Positions 1 to 8,870 of a stretch of DNA of 64,000 bases are shown in pieces. The DNA is from Astropecten irregularis. Its lineage: Eukaryota; Echinodermata; Asteroidea; Paxillosida; Astropectinidae. Made by a program: the position numbers and the translations under genes. The stretch's first letter is position 1; each line of letters opens with the position of its first letter. The stretch covers positions 21,535,873-21,599,872 of the forward strand of contig OZ020248.1 of NCBI GenBank assembly GCA_963971285.1, read 5' to 3'. The notes beneath the pieces are model-generated. The model did no database searches, was not told the origin of the DNA, and saw only the letters and a list, made by a program, of their open reading frames with translations.

Positions 1-222
1 GACTTGCTTGAGCCTAGTATTACTGAGAAGTTGATTGAAATTCAACTGGTTGAAGTCTCCAAGAATAGAAATACCAGCATCCAGGTGATTACTTAGGAGT
101 TTATCCATAGTTTCATTGATGTGATCAAGTGGACGATCTGCAACTGGACTTTATGGGGGGAAGTACACTACCGCAACAATGATATGCGACACTGATCTGG
201 GAAGCCGTGGTGGTTGTTTCAA
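1..222 (-). pseudogene. LINE endonuclease fragment (CR1/L2-like)
   Basis: The minus strand reads as part of the AP-endonuclease domain of a non-LTR retrotransposon. Visible are PPRLPRSVSHIIVAVVYFPP, then a stop codon near 156, then RPLDHINETMDKLL and ISILGDFNQLN. The VVYFPP and GDFN motifs are typical of CR1/L2-type endonucleases, where the GDFN aspartate is catalytic. The fragment is cut by the window edge and interrupted by one stop, so it is a dead copy. In a full element this domain nicks the target DNA to prime reverse transcription. A linker piece of the same kind of element lies at 5761-5997. The LINE assignment is strong; the clade is inferred. Confidence 0.75.
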
Positions 223-536
223 GAGGAAGCAGTTTTTTTAAACATTCAAATTGACAACTGATCAGGCTGAAACTCAAATACTTGCAAGTTGGACATATAA
301 TTATGATTTGTAAAAATTGAAATTTTATCGTTTGACATGTCTTTCTTATTCTTGAGACTTTCAACAACCAAAAATCAACAGTAGTAAGAAATTTTCCAAA
401 TGAATTGTGACTGAAACAAAAATCTCCCAGAGAGCCCTGCATGCCAAACTTACCCGGTAGTTTTTACTTGACTTTATGAATATTATTCATAAGGCAGCAA
501 TGCAGATGGCATGACTTACTTACATGTACCAACACT
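223..536. other. No recognisable feature
   Basis: AT-rich spacer between the LINE piece and the coiled-coil pseudogene. Minus-strand reading is open for about 100 codons, but the composition is not protein-like and no motif is visible. Confidence 0.5.
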
Positions 537-1497
537 GAAAGGATGAGGTGTTGTTTCTACCTCCACACTTTCCTCCAGGTGTGCTATCTCCTGCTCCTTC
601 TTCTCCAGCTTGTTCTCCAACTCCTCAACCTTGGGCTTGAGGGCAGCAACTTAGTTTTCCAAGATGCTGGTGCTGGTACATGTAGTTGTTGCTTGGAGTT
701 CCTTCTCTGACAAGTCATCCATGACAATGTCACTGCTGCTGTCATCACATACAGCCAAACATTCTGCATTTGTTGGCTGTTGCAAAAGTAAATGAATACA
801 AACATTGGCCCATTTACTGACCTCCAAATGTGCTCACTCCTTTTTCAATCACTCAAACAGCACATTCTGCAGTGTTCAAATAATGTTTCAATTTATAAAA
901 CAAATGGCAAATAGGCAGTTGTGAGATACATGTATTTCAAAACGGCTCATTAAATGATCTTTTTGGAGGGCAAAGACAGGCATGGACATCAGAAACATGC
1001 ACGTGACAGAAACTTACAACTTCAAGTACATGAAGCCTGAACTTCTTGCCATTATTTGACATACCAAAAATGTTTTGGCTATTGCACTTTTGGAAAAAAA
1101 AACTTGTTATACTTGGTTTTAAGAGCTGTTCAAACAAATTGTAAGTTTTGCCTTGGACTGATGAGCTCCTAATTGATGAAGTCCTAAATTCCATTTTTTC
1201 AAATGCATACCTTATTGTTCAGCATCTCCACAAATAAGGCTTGCTGTACTTTTGCCTTATCAGCAACTTGCTTGAGTTTAGTGTCCCTGCTGTCTGCCTT
1301 CTTTGGTCGCTTTACTTTGGCCATCTGGCTGTGCTCTTCTCTCTCTTCTAGACAGGTGAAGTCACTAAGCTTCGAAGGCTTCTTTGAACTCTTTGGCTTG
1401 GCACGTCGTCAGTTTGTCCACTGCCATGCTGCTCAGATCCACTGCCATGTTGTTCAAATGACTCCACAACCTGCGCTTGGTCATCCTTCCAAGTCGA
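537..1497 (-). pseudogene. Coiled-coil protein pseudogene, copy 1
   Basis: This is a diverged copy of the coiled-coil gene at 6001-6627. In minus-strand order it reads SFEQHGSGSEQHGSGQTDD, a lysine/serine-rich stretch, LEEREEHSQMAKVKRPKKA, then KVQQALFVEMLNNK with a possible GTATGC donor near 1209. After about 400 bp absent from the other copy comes a coiled coil around KVEELENKLEKKEQEIAHLE. The frame shifts between the first two parts, and a TAG interrupts the coil near 652 where the other copy has glutamine. Function unknown. The extra 900-1313 segment may be an intron lost or skipped in the second copy. Confidence 0.55.
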
Positions 1498-1934
1498 TGA
1501 CGGCTTGTAAAAAATCAAGTGGTATCCTTTCATGTTGTAATAGTCTTTCTCATTGACTTTAGGTGCTTTAACAGGAATGTAAGACCCATCAACTGCACCC
1601 GCCACTTGGGGAAATCCATAGCGATGTTCAAACTGCTGCACAATATCCTGTAGGAGATAGAAATCCATCTTGCTACAATTAAATGCGCATACTCAACAAA
1701 AAACTTGAAACCAGATAGTGGGTTTGTGTATATTATATTCATCCCTTCTGCAATCAAACAAGTTCCAGGAGGGAAAATATGAGCATCTGTGATGGGTGAA
1801 TACGCCTCTGCATATCTGTTCCCAAGTAATCCATACATCAGATATTTAGCCCCTTTACAAGGTAGACCAGAAGCAGTACATAATGCTTGAGGAGACTCGA
1901 TAAGACAGTGTATAAGTACAGCTGACTGTGTCAC
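1498..1934 (-). pseudogene. PIF/Harbinger transposase (DDE_Tnp_4) fragment
   Basis: An exon-like stretch starts at 1647 after a good acceptor (tttctatctcctacag) and reads DIVQQFEHRYGFPQVAGAVD, GSYIPVKAPKVNEKDYYNMK and GYH. FPQVAGAVDGSYIPVKAP followed by DYYN.KGYH is diagnostic of PIF/Harbinger DDE nucleases, and the aspartate of AVDGS is the first catalytic residue. The other catalytic residues are absent because the reading runs directly into the coiled-coil pseudogene near 1497. Sequence upstream of the acceptor (1650-1934) is open but not recognised. This is a truncated, chimeric relic. Confidence 0.75.
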
Positions 1935-2536
1935 ACGGATCTCAGAGCATCACGAGAGGATTAGAAATTGGACTTGGATTTGATCTTATCTTGCCATGTT
2001 TAACCTGAGTTTTCTAAATTCCAACTATATGAAAGACAACCTTACGCTCTTGGCCTACGTCTAAAGCCCGTGTTCCGTTCACTCATCATCCTCTACGGTA
2101 AGCGAGCTCATTAATATGCAGTCCGAGCTAACCTTCGTAAAGCAACATGAGCAGGGGCCATTTTGATTGTTGCTCGCCCAAGATATAGATGATGTTGAGC
2201 GTCGCCGGGTTTTACATACCTTCATCATTGTAAGCTATAGTCGGCGGAGAAAATGCATGTTTTTCTAGGACCCAGGGTGACAAGATCAAGATGACGACAA
2301 GGTACATGCCCATCAGAACCCACTTTGAAAGAGATTTTTGTTCATGTCTGTTTATAAATATTCGCCAGACATGTTTTTTTTATCTCTGTATACAGGCCGC
2401 TTGCCTGGTCGACTAACCTTTTATTGATGTCCATTTTCTACTTTCTTCTGTTTTCCTCTTTCACTTTATCTAGTTCCACCCTTGTTTCTCATTTAGTGGA
2501 TTTTCCAGCCCCCATATTGACCTAAGCAGGTCTGTT
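1935..2536. other. Spacer with a CpG-containing stretch
   Basis: No coding trace. Positions 2040-2260 are richer in CpG and hold a GCCATTTTG box. This could be the flank of an old mobile element or a weak promoter for a neighbour. Nothing decides between these. Confidence 0.3.
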
Positions 2537-4998
2537 TTATTTTCTTCGTCGTAAACAGAAGTAACAGGAGTTGACAGACTTTGACTTGGTCTTGCCAAAA
2601 TCAAGAAAAACACTCGATGTAACAAAAATGTTTTGCTGAAAGTCAAAGTGCTGGTGTCTTGTTTTGGAATTTCAGATTACATTCATTTCAACACATTGTT
2701 TGACAGACCTGCAGCTCATGACAAATTCTTAAACTTACGGTGACGATCCATTTCCCCATATGCTGCGTTGCCCCTTCGAACTCTTGTAACTCCATGTGTT
2801 CAATTACGCTCGTCCTCGCCGCATTCGTAATTAACAAATGCAAGATAATATGTGTCCTCAGGAAATTTTTATCATCTGCAGCGAGTTCTTCACCAGAAAC
2901 AACCATGTCTGAAAATATACAGGCAATGATTCCAGTGTTTACAATTTAACTTGGGTATAATGGTGCATAACTTTTGTTTAAAATAAGAGAAAATAGGCTA
3001 TCCTGTAACAGACTTTATGGAAACAAAAGGGGAAGATGTAAATAAAGCCCACGTATGGCAATCTGAGAATAAAGGGCAGGTAGTAAGCTGACTGCAGACT
3101 TGAGCCGGGACTGGATGCATATAGTAAAAGTAGCCTCACCTAAACCCAGACCACTCCATATGTCTACTCGATATGCAATTAAATGATACAAATCAAATAC
3201 CAGTAATATTTTCAGAAATATTCTGTTCATACAGGTTGATTAGTACACTTACCATGGATTCCCTTAAGCTGAGGTACTACACAGCGGTTGTACGATCTCA
3301 CCTCGGCTGAGGATAGAGTTTGCTCTGTAAATTTGTAAGAAAAATATTGCGGCGGTTTATTACTTGTATTCTTCATTTAAACATTCTCACATAATGAATA
3401 AGATTTACAATCAAACCAAAGAGTTGCTTGCTGAATACCATACATTATGAAGAAATGAACATATTTATACAGAACCCCTGACAAATCAACTCCCCAGATG
3501 CAGGGAAACCAAAATTGGCCAGCACCAGTCGATCATGATTTTGCATAAAACACCAATGACTGGACTGAGCATGGTTGTATAGATAAATTCAGATGAGAGA
3601 ATGAGTGGAAGTAGCTCAAAATATTAGCTCAGTCTATCATGTAAAAAGGTATCCTCAAACTCTGTACCAAACCTTTGGCTCATCAAAATAACACAACTAG
3701 TGATTGTGTTATGTGATCTCACTCTTTTTCAGGTTTTGAGTGTTTGCAATGTATCAGCTCATGCAAATAAATAATTATTTCACAAATGAATTATTAATGT
3801 GATACAATATATTTCATTGAAGGTTCATGGTCAGATTTGTCATGTATGAAATTTGTTTCATTTGTCAAAAAGGCACTTACCTGCAATAAGGGATCGCACC
3901 TGCCCTTGTTGGCATTTGACAGCCTGCTTGAGGCTCCGGTTTAGGGCCTGAATGGCCCTGATGCAATCCCCGACAGCCTGCCTAGAAATGGGGACCCTCC
4001 TGGCATATACGGGATTAATCTGCAAAAACGTTCGGAATTTCAGCATGCTATTCCCGTAGTGCCGGAGGGTCCCCGGCTGCAGGGTTGATGATCATGGTTC
4101 TGCAACAAAACATATTAATGCATGTAATTAATATCAAGCCCTTTTTCAGTTGTTACAGTGGAACGTAACTATAACGAACATGCCGGAATGCACATAAATT
4201 TGTGGTTATAGTAATTTGTTGGTTATAGCGAACAATGTTCAGCAAACCTCTATACCTTGTATAAACAATTGGGAGTCAATGATGATGTTTGGTAAAGCGG
4301 TGTTCGTTACAGCGGCGTTCCACTCTATATCTTTCTTTACTCTTCCTGTGGAGGAAAAACCGGCGAAATACGCAACCAAAGTGAATAATTGTTCAACTTT
4401 GAATCTGAATTTTCAACTTACTCTGTCAGGGTCTGCACCTTAAGCAGGTTCTTTATATTGCATCTGCTAGTGTCCAGCCATTTATTGATCTCCTGGACAT
4501 GCTGCCTGGTATTTTTGGCAGCAATGCCCTCCACTACACTCAAGTATGTTCCAAACGCGGCCAGAATAGGTTCTGAAATAAAACATGACCCACGCTATTA
4601 ATACAAATGAACATTGTGGAAAATAGTAAAAGCAAAACACACAGCAACCACTATGCTAATCAAAATCATATTCATGCCACCTTGATTGGGCATATCTAAA
4701 TAAATCTTTTACATGCAATGTTACAAATCACTTGCGTATATTGCTGGCTTACAGAATAAAATTTCACAGGGGGCATGAAGCAGTGCACCATTTCAGGGCC
4801 ACTGCTTACAATGAAAATCAGTGAGGCAATTATTTAATGATGATTATTTCAAATGATTACAAATAATTTATAGTTGTTTCACTGTTAGTAGCATTTTAAT
4901 CGAAATTACTTACCGTTGGGAGTTTTCTTAGCCTTTACCGGTGACCTTTCTGTTTGTTTGGATGCCTCCATACATGACATATACATGATTTGATTCAC
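2537..4998 (-). CDS. Six-exon gene, possible tyrosine-recombinase-like remnant
   Basis: Minus-strand exons: 4914-4998, 4422-4572, 3881-4099, 3253-3324, 2739-2908 and 2537-2635, all with AG acceptors and GTAAGT-type donors. Phases match between exons 1-2, 3-4, 4-5 and 5-6. Exon 3 is the exception: entering it in phase gives a stop after TMIINPAAGDPPALRE, while the frame that continues into exon 4 is shifted by one base. Exon 5 reads FLRTHIILHLLITNAARTSV then IEHMELQEFEGA. This resembles the box-I region of Crypton-like tyrosine recombinases, where the arginine of NAAR would be catalytic. The product ends KSVNSCYFCLRRRK, with an AATAAA at the stop. The HxxR and tyrosine boxes are missing, so it is probably truncated. 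The exon structure is solid; the family call is tentative. Confidence 0.45.
4156..4325. mobile_element. Pogo/Tc1-like MITE, copy 1
   Basis: A 170-bp element flanked by TA dinucleotides. The left end is CAGTGGAACGTAACTATAAC and the right end is the inverse form ending CGTTCCACTC, one base off the expected CACTG. A second copy lies at 42146-42617. It has no coding capacity and sits in the intron between exons 2 and 3 of the six-exon gene. TA target sites and CAGTGGAAC ends suggest the Tc1/mariner/pogo group. Confidence 0.7.
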
Positions 4999-5331
4999 CT
5001 GTAAAATATCAAAAGTCAACTTGAGTTGCATACTTGTGTATTATTATAAATTATAAACTATTATTAATTTACTGTTGTTGAACCTGAAAAATGGAAATTC
5101 AATTCTAGCTCAAAATACGCAGCCAGTGAAATTTCTTTGTCTATGAGATGGATGCACAAGTTCAAATAATATGAAGTCCAATCCAGGAATATAAAAAAAT
5201 TGTCATCCAACCTTCTACTATATACAGTATCTTGACTCAAGAAAATTATGATATGGTGTTTTTTTGCAAAATAGCTATGCAAATCTTGTCCATGAACTAT
5301 ATGTTAACCTTGTAACTATAAATAAAAAGAA
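4999..5331. other. No recognisable feature
   Basis: AT-rich spacer upstream of the six-exon gene. No convincing exon or repeat is seen. Confidence 0.4.
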
Positions 5332-5640
5332 TTAACCATTGTTTATTGATATGAGCAGTAAATACACATTTATATTCCAGGATCTACAGTTCAGAAGAAT
5401 AGCAGCGGTAGTGGTGATTCCAGGAATGAGTGTTGTCTGAGTCTTCATCTTGTTTCTTCTCAGTTCTGCAATGTTTTCAGCAGCTGCATGCAGGGTTGCA
5501 GCAAACAGTGGTGATCTTCTTTCCAGCTCCTTGTCTTGTTCACAGTAGCTGAATTCTTTCAAGTCTGGAAGTTTTGACCCGTTTAATAGCGACGGTTTCT
5601 TTGGATCACCACACAAATCAGCCACCTCTGCTCATTATAC
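5332..5640 (-). pseudogene. Exon of an uncharacterised invertebrate multicopy family, copy 1
   Basis: The minus strand reads SKLPDLKEFSYCEQDKELER then SPLFAATLHAAAENI and a stretch ending PGITTTAAILLNCRSWNINV. A second copy at 55354-55928 matches in order: leader with L.DLK.F, [ER].[RA]P.[FL].A.LHA.AE, IPG...AA.ILLNCRS. Conservation of this pattern between two copies in one window shows a real protein family. I recognise the style from transposon-linked multicopy genes of marine invertebrates but cannot name it. This copy diverges after NCRSW and runs into non-coding sequence, so it is likely partial. Confidence 0.5.
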
Positions 5641-5718
5641 AGATGTGACCAATTTCTCTTTGAATTTCTCTTCAGCATCAGGGGAATTCAAAACAAGTTG
5701 GATTGCATGAGCCTTGCT

Positions 5719-5733
5719 CCCCCCCCCCCCCCC
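5719..5733. repeat. Poly-C homopolymer run
   Basis: Fifteen consecutive cytosines (guanines on the minus strand) within degenerate sequence between two pseudogene fragments. The length is likely to be uncertain in any assembly. Confidence 0.9.
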
Positions 5734-5760
5734 AACCCCAGACTGAGTGATACAGCAACA

Positions 5761-5997
5761 TCATTGCATTTTGACACAGTAACAAAGCATCAAGAAATGA
5801 CGTCTAAATACGATGAAACTTCGTGAAAACGGGAGCTCTTTTGCGTTTGACCAACAACGCAACCGAAGTCCACCATGTTGCCACGTTGCGTCCTTGCCTT
5901 GAATGAGTTTCTTGACTTCAGGTGTCATCCACGGTTTGTCGCAGACATGGAGTTTAGTGATGCGTTGCGGGAAATGAAAATCTATTGCTGAGTTCAA
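5761..5997 (-). pseudogene. LINE fragment, linker between endonuclease and reverse transcriptase
   Basis: The minus strand reads ITKLHVCDKPWMTPEVKKLI followed by QGKDATWQHGG. The motif KPWMTPEVKKLI...R.ATW..G is the characteristic linker just before the reverse transcriptase domain in CR1/L2/Jockey-like LINEs. No RT motifs follow, because the reading decays toward the poly-C run. It is the same orientation as the endonuclease piece at 1-222, but 5.5 kb of unrelated sequence lies between them, so they need not come from one insertion. Confidence 0.7.
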
Positions 5998-6000
5998 TGC

Positions 6001-6627
6001 TCAGTAGAAATCATCACATTGTTCATTGGGATCCTCGGCCTCCAACTTACCAACACTGAAAGGATGAGGTGTTGTTTCTGCCTCCTTACTCTCCTTCAGG
6101 TGTGCTATCTCCTGCTCCTTCTGCTCCAGCTTGTTCTCCAACTCCTCAACCTTGGACTTGAGGGCAGCAACTTGGTTTTCCAGGATGCTGGTGCTGGTAC
6201 ATGTAGTTGTTGCTTGGAGTTCCTTCTCTGACAAGTCATCCATGACAATGTCACTGCTGCTGTCATCACATACAGCCAAACATTCTGCATTTGTTGGCTG
6301 TTGCCAAAGTAAATGAAAACAAACATTGGCCCATTTACTGACCTCCAAATGTGCTCACTCCTTTTTCAATCACTCAAACAGCACATTCTGCAGTGTTCAA
6401 ATAATGTTTCAATTTATAAAACTTTGGCCATCTGGCTGTGCTCTTTTCTCTCCTCTAGACAGGTGAAGTCACTAAGCTTTGAAGGCTTCTTTGAAACTCT
6501 TTGGCTTGGCACGTCATCAGTTTGTCCACTGCCATGCTACTCAGATCCACTGCCATGTTGTTCAAATTACTCTACAACCTGCGCTTGCTCATCCTTGAGC
6601 TTCTCCTTGTCCTCTTCAAAAAAATAA
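6001..6627 (-). pseudogene. Coiled-coil protein gene fragment, copy 2
   Basis: In minus order: KEKLKDEQAQVVE, two stops flanking HGSGSE, GSGQTDDVPS, SKKPSKLSDFTCLEERKEHS, QMAKV. Then, after an acceptor near 6300 (ttggcaacag), PTNAECLAVCDDSSSDIVMD and a coiled coil of about 55 residues (ENQVAALKSKVEELENKLEQ onward). The coil ends at a GTAAGT donor near 6050. Function unknown. The last exon is open and better preserved than copy 1 at 537-1497. Copy 2 lacks both the 400-bp internal segment and the Harbinger fusion of copy 1, so it is closer to the ancestral arrangement. Confidence 0.55.
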
Positions 6628-6675
6628 CAAAAACCAAGATATGATACATGTAAATAAGGGGTGTAAACAATCATA

Positions 6676-7090
6676 ATTAGAGCTGTCTCGAATATATCGA
6701 ATATTCGATCACTCGAATATTCAAATAATATCTTGCCCATTCAAATATTTGAAAAAAAATTAACGGGATGCCAAAAGCAGATTATGTACCGCAAAATGGA
6801 TTGAAGCTGGCCGGATCCACGGTACCAAAGAGCGCTATTTCACCGTGCATGTGACATCCACACATAGTACATTCGATGTGTACTGTGCACATGTACGTGT
6901 ACATGTACGTGCAGGCTTCCTGCCGACCATGTGATTGAGACTTGCGCTCGTGCACGCTATGTGCTGTGAAGTTCTCACTGTTACACGCGCAGATACTAGT
7001 CATGCACGATGGCTGGCTAGGCTGCCCGTAGTGTGCATGCATGGTGCATGTAGCGTGTGTGCGATATGAATACGATTATCGCTTTTGGAG
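6676..7090. mobile_element. hAT-like non-autonomous element, left end
   Basis: The sequence begins TAGAGCTGTCTCGAATATAT, a typical hAT-type terminus with AATATTCGA repeats. Positions 6800-7060 are homologous to the interior of the complete hAT element at 36738-37650, sharing CACCGTGCATG, TGTGTACTG and GGAAAGCTTCCTGCCGAC-like blocks. No matching right end (a CAGCTCTA inverse) is present nearby, so this copy is truncated. Confidence 0.5.
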
Positions 7091-7095
7091 GTTTT

Positions 7096-7462
7096 TTACC
7101 GTTTGTTTTTGGAATTAAGTCGGTGAACTGAAAAGTATGTTTCTGCTTGGCCAGATGGACAATATAACCGGATTCTTGGTGGAAGTTTGATACCCTGCAG
7201 ATCTAGGCCAATCATCTGTGTCTGCAGGTACAGATAGAAGTTGTGCACTGGGGCAGGATATGCAAGGTTAAAGACATAATATGTCTTAAACAATGTGTCA
7301 ATAGCATTGACAATGCTGGACGCATTTATGGGTGCTGAGAATTCTTCAACCTGCACAAACACTTGCTCTACATCACTCCTCGATCCCAAAATAAGTAGTG
7401 AAGACTGCTGAGTCACTGCTTCTTCAATACAAGATGCCAAGGGCTTGTTTACCTGTACATAA
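7096..7462 (-). CDS. Exon of an uncharacterised multicopy family (YYVFNLAYP motif)
   Basis: After an acceptor (cattatgtacag) the minus strand is open from about 7451 to the stop at 7096. It reads VNKPLASCIEEAV, a stretch with SRSDVEQVFVQVEEFS, then IVNAIDTLFKTYYVFNLAYP and FYLYLQTQMIGLDL. The YYVFNLAYP...LQ..  pattern recurs at 16714-16956 (SFSVFNIAYLVGLKKTFTFF). I know this pattern as the C-terminal exon of unnamed multicopy genes in marine animals, but it has no assigned function. It is probably a terminal exon. No partner exons were identified. Confidence 0.5.
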
Positions 7463-7569
7463 TGAGTACAAAACAAAATTGCCACAAATGAAGAAAGATG
7501 TGAGGAAACAGCACCGTCGAAACTCATACAGCAAGAATATGCACATCTGTGTCTACTGTATGAATGATG

Positions 7570-7850
7570 GCAGTGATGAATGAATGGTGGCAGTTGGAGA
7601 GGTTTGTCCCCAAAGGTGACTGTTGTCAACTCATACACTTGGATGGGATGGCTGGGCTCTCATGAAACACAAATCTGTGAAAGCGGGCATCGTCAGGTTT
7701 GATTGTGATTGCTTGGAACATCTTGCTTATATCTGCGATGACTGCGATGAGCCTACCTCATTCACTCGGAACTGCAGTGAAACGTTGAATAGGTCAGAAT
7801 TTATATTCTCAGCCTTCACAAGGTAATCATTGAGTGAGTGATCACTTAAT
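7570..7850 (-). pseudogene. BEL/Pao-like reverse transcriptase fragment
   Basis: The minus strand reads AVIADISKMFQAITIKPDDA and RFHRFVF, then after a one-base frameshift near 7640 VYELTTVTFGDKP. VIADISKMF with a following VTFG.KPSP-like box is the N-terminal part of the reverse transcriptase of BEL/Pao-type LTR retrotransposons. The aspartate of ADI is the first catalytic residue. The YxDD box is absent. The fragment abuts the exon at 7096-7451 and is dead. Confidence 0.6.
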
Positions 7851-8457
7851 ATCCATCCTTCAAAATATCAATGATTGCCTTAACTTCCTCTTGGTTAGAC
7901 ACATCTCCAGTCATTGGTGTCTGGTGTTTCATTCCCTCAAAATAATATTTCGTTCCCTATAAATATTATTTCATTCCCTCAAAACACTATGTTGTTTTCA
8001 TTTTCTCGAAATAATATATTATTTGTCTGTTTGTCTTGTCTGTTTGGGTATTCCTCCAACCATTCTCGCAACTGAAATATCTTAATTGATGTTGGAGGAA
8101 TGAAAATTACCTGGCTTACTTTGAATTACATGTATATCTTTCGCACTAGCAGATGTTGCAGCGACAGTGCTCGTACCCATTAGTGATAACAGCTGACGCT
8201 GGCGTTGCCGTTGCATCGTAATTAGGCTTGCTTGTACTAGTGGAAACAGCACGTGTGTGTGCACGGTTACCAGCGAAACTCGAGGAAGGCCTGTTGCCAA
8301 TAAAATCCAAGGGATTATATTCGTCAATCAGATCCTTTAGAAGATACTTTCAACCTAAGGTTGATCCACTAAACTGTTAAATGGCATTTGTGGACAAGAT
8401 TACTGTTTTGACTACATGTGTATGCATTAGGCCTATACTATGATTATTTATGTGTAC
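7851..8457. other. Spacer with tandem ATTCCCTCAAAATAATAT-like motifs
   Basis: Positions 7926-8015 contain three imperfect copies of a TTTCATTCCCTCAAAATA motif. No coding trace or terminal repeats are seen in the rest. Confidence 0.4.
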
Positions 8458-8626
8458 CTGAGAATTATGTCTTGGACATAATCAGAATCACCCTCCAGAT
8501 ACAAATGGACACTGACCTCCCCAAGGCCATTTGCCTTGAGGATGATCTTCTCCTCTTTCGTTGGCACTTCCTCTGTATCCCGTCCTGCCAGGCATACTAA
8601 CGTCCTGTTGAACAGTTTGCATTTCC
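8458..8626 (-). CDS. Exon of a HECT-associated (G2E3-like) protein family
   Basis: A 169-bp exon with a strong acceptor (acttcttcttttttcaaag) and a GTACAC donor. The reading is open throughout: KCKLFNRTLVCLAGRDTEEV, PTKEEKIILKANGLGEVSVH, LYLEGDSDYVQDIILR. The spacing CLA...VPT..EK..L...GLGE..I..........I L is what I recall immediately upstream of the HECT region in invertebrate G2E3-like ubiquitin ligases. The catalytic HECT lobe is not in the window. The gene would continue on both sides; the satellite at 8871-11260 lies just upstream of the exon. The exon is confident and the family is moderate. Confidence 0.5.
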
Positions 8627-8870
8627 CTTTGAAAAAAGAAGAAGTAAATTGCGCAAAATGTTAGAATTCCTTATCATGAATGGAATTAATTCAATGAAGG
8701 TCTACTCTTGCTTTCTTAATGTTTTCTTTGAAAAAAAAAGCTTCGCATTTTAATGTTTTTAGTAATCATTGTTTTCATCGTTATCTTGAATTCTTTGAAA
8801 ACAGATAAAATTATGTTCATCAATGCGCCCTTATGGGAGTTTATCAAGCACCTTGAATATAATATAATAA

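Noticed and set aside
2040..2340. CpG-island promoter with YY1-like GCCATTTTG
   Set aside because: CpG enrichment is modest, and similar GCCATTTTGGAC words occur inside the nested MITE at 42250-42470, so a mobile-element origin is at least as likely.
1..5997. One continuous LINE joining the endonuclease and linker fragments
   Set aside because: 5.5 kb of unrelated genes and repeats separate them; two independent fragments are simpler.
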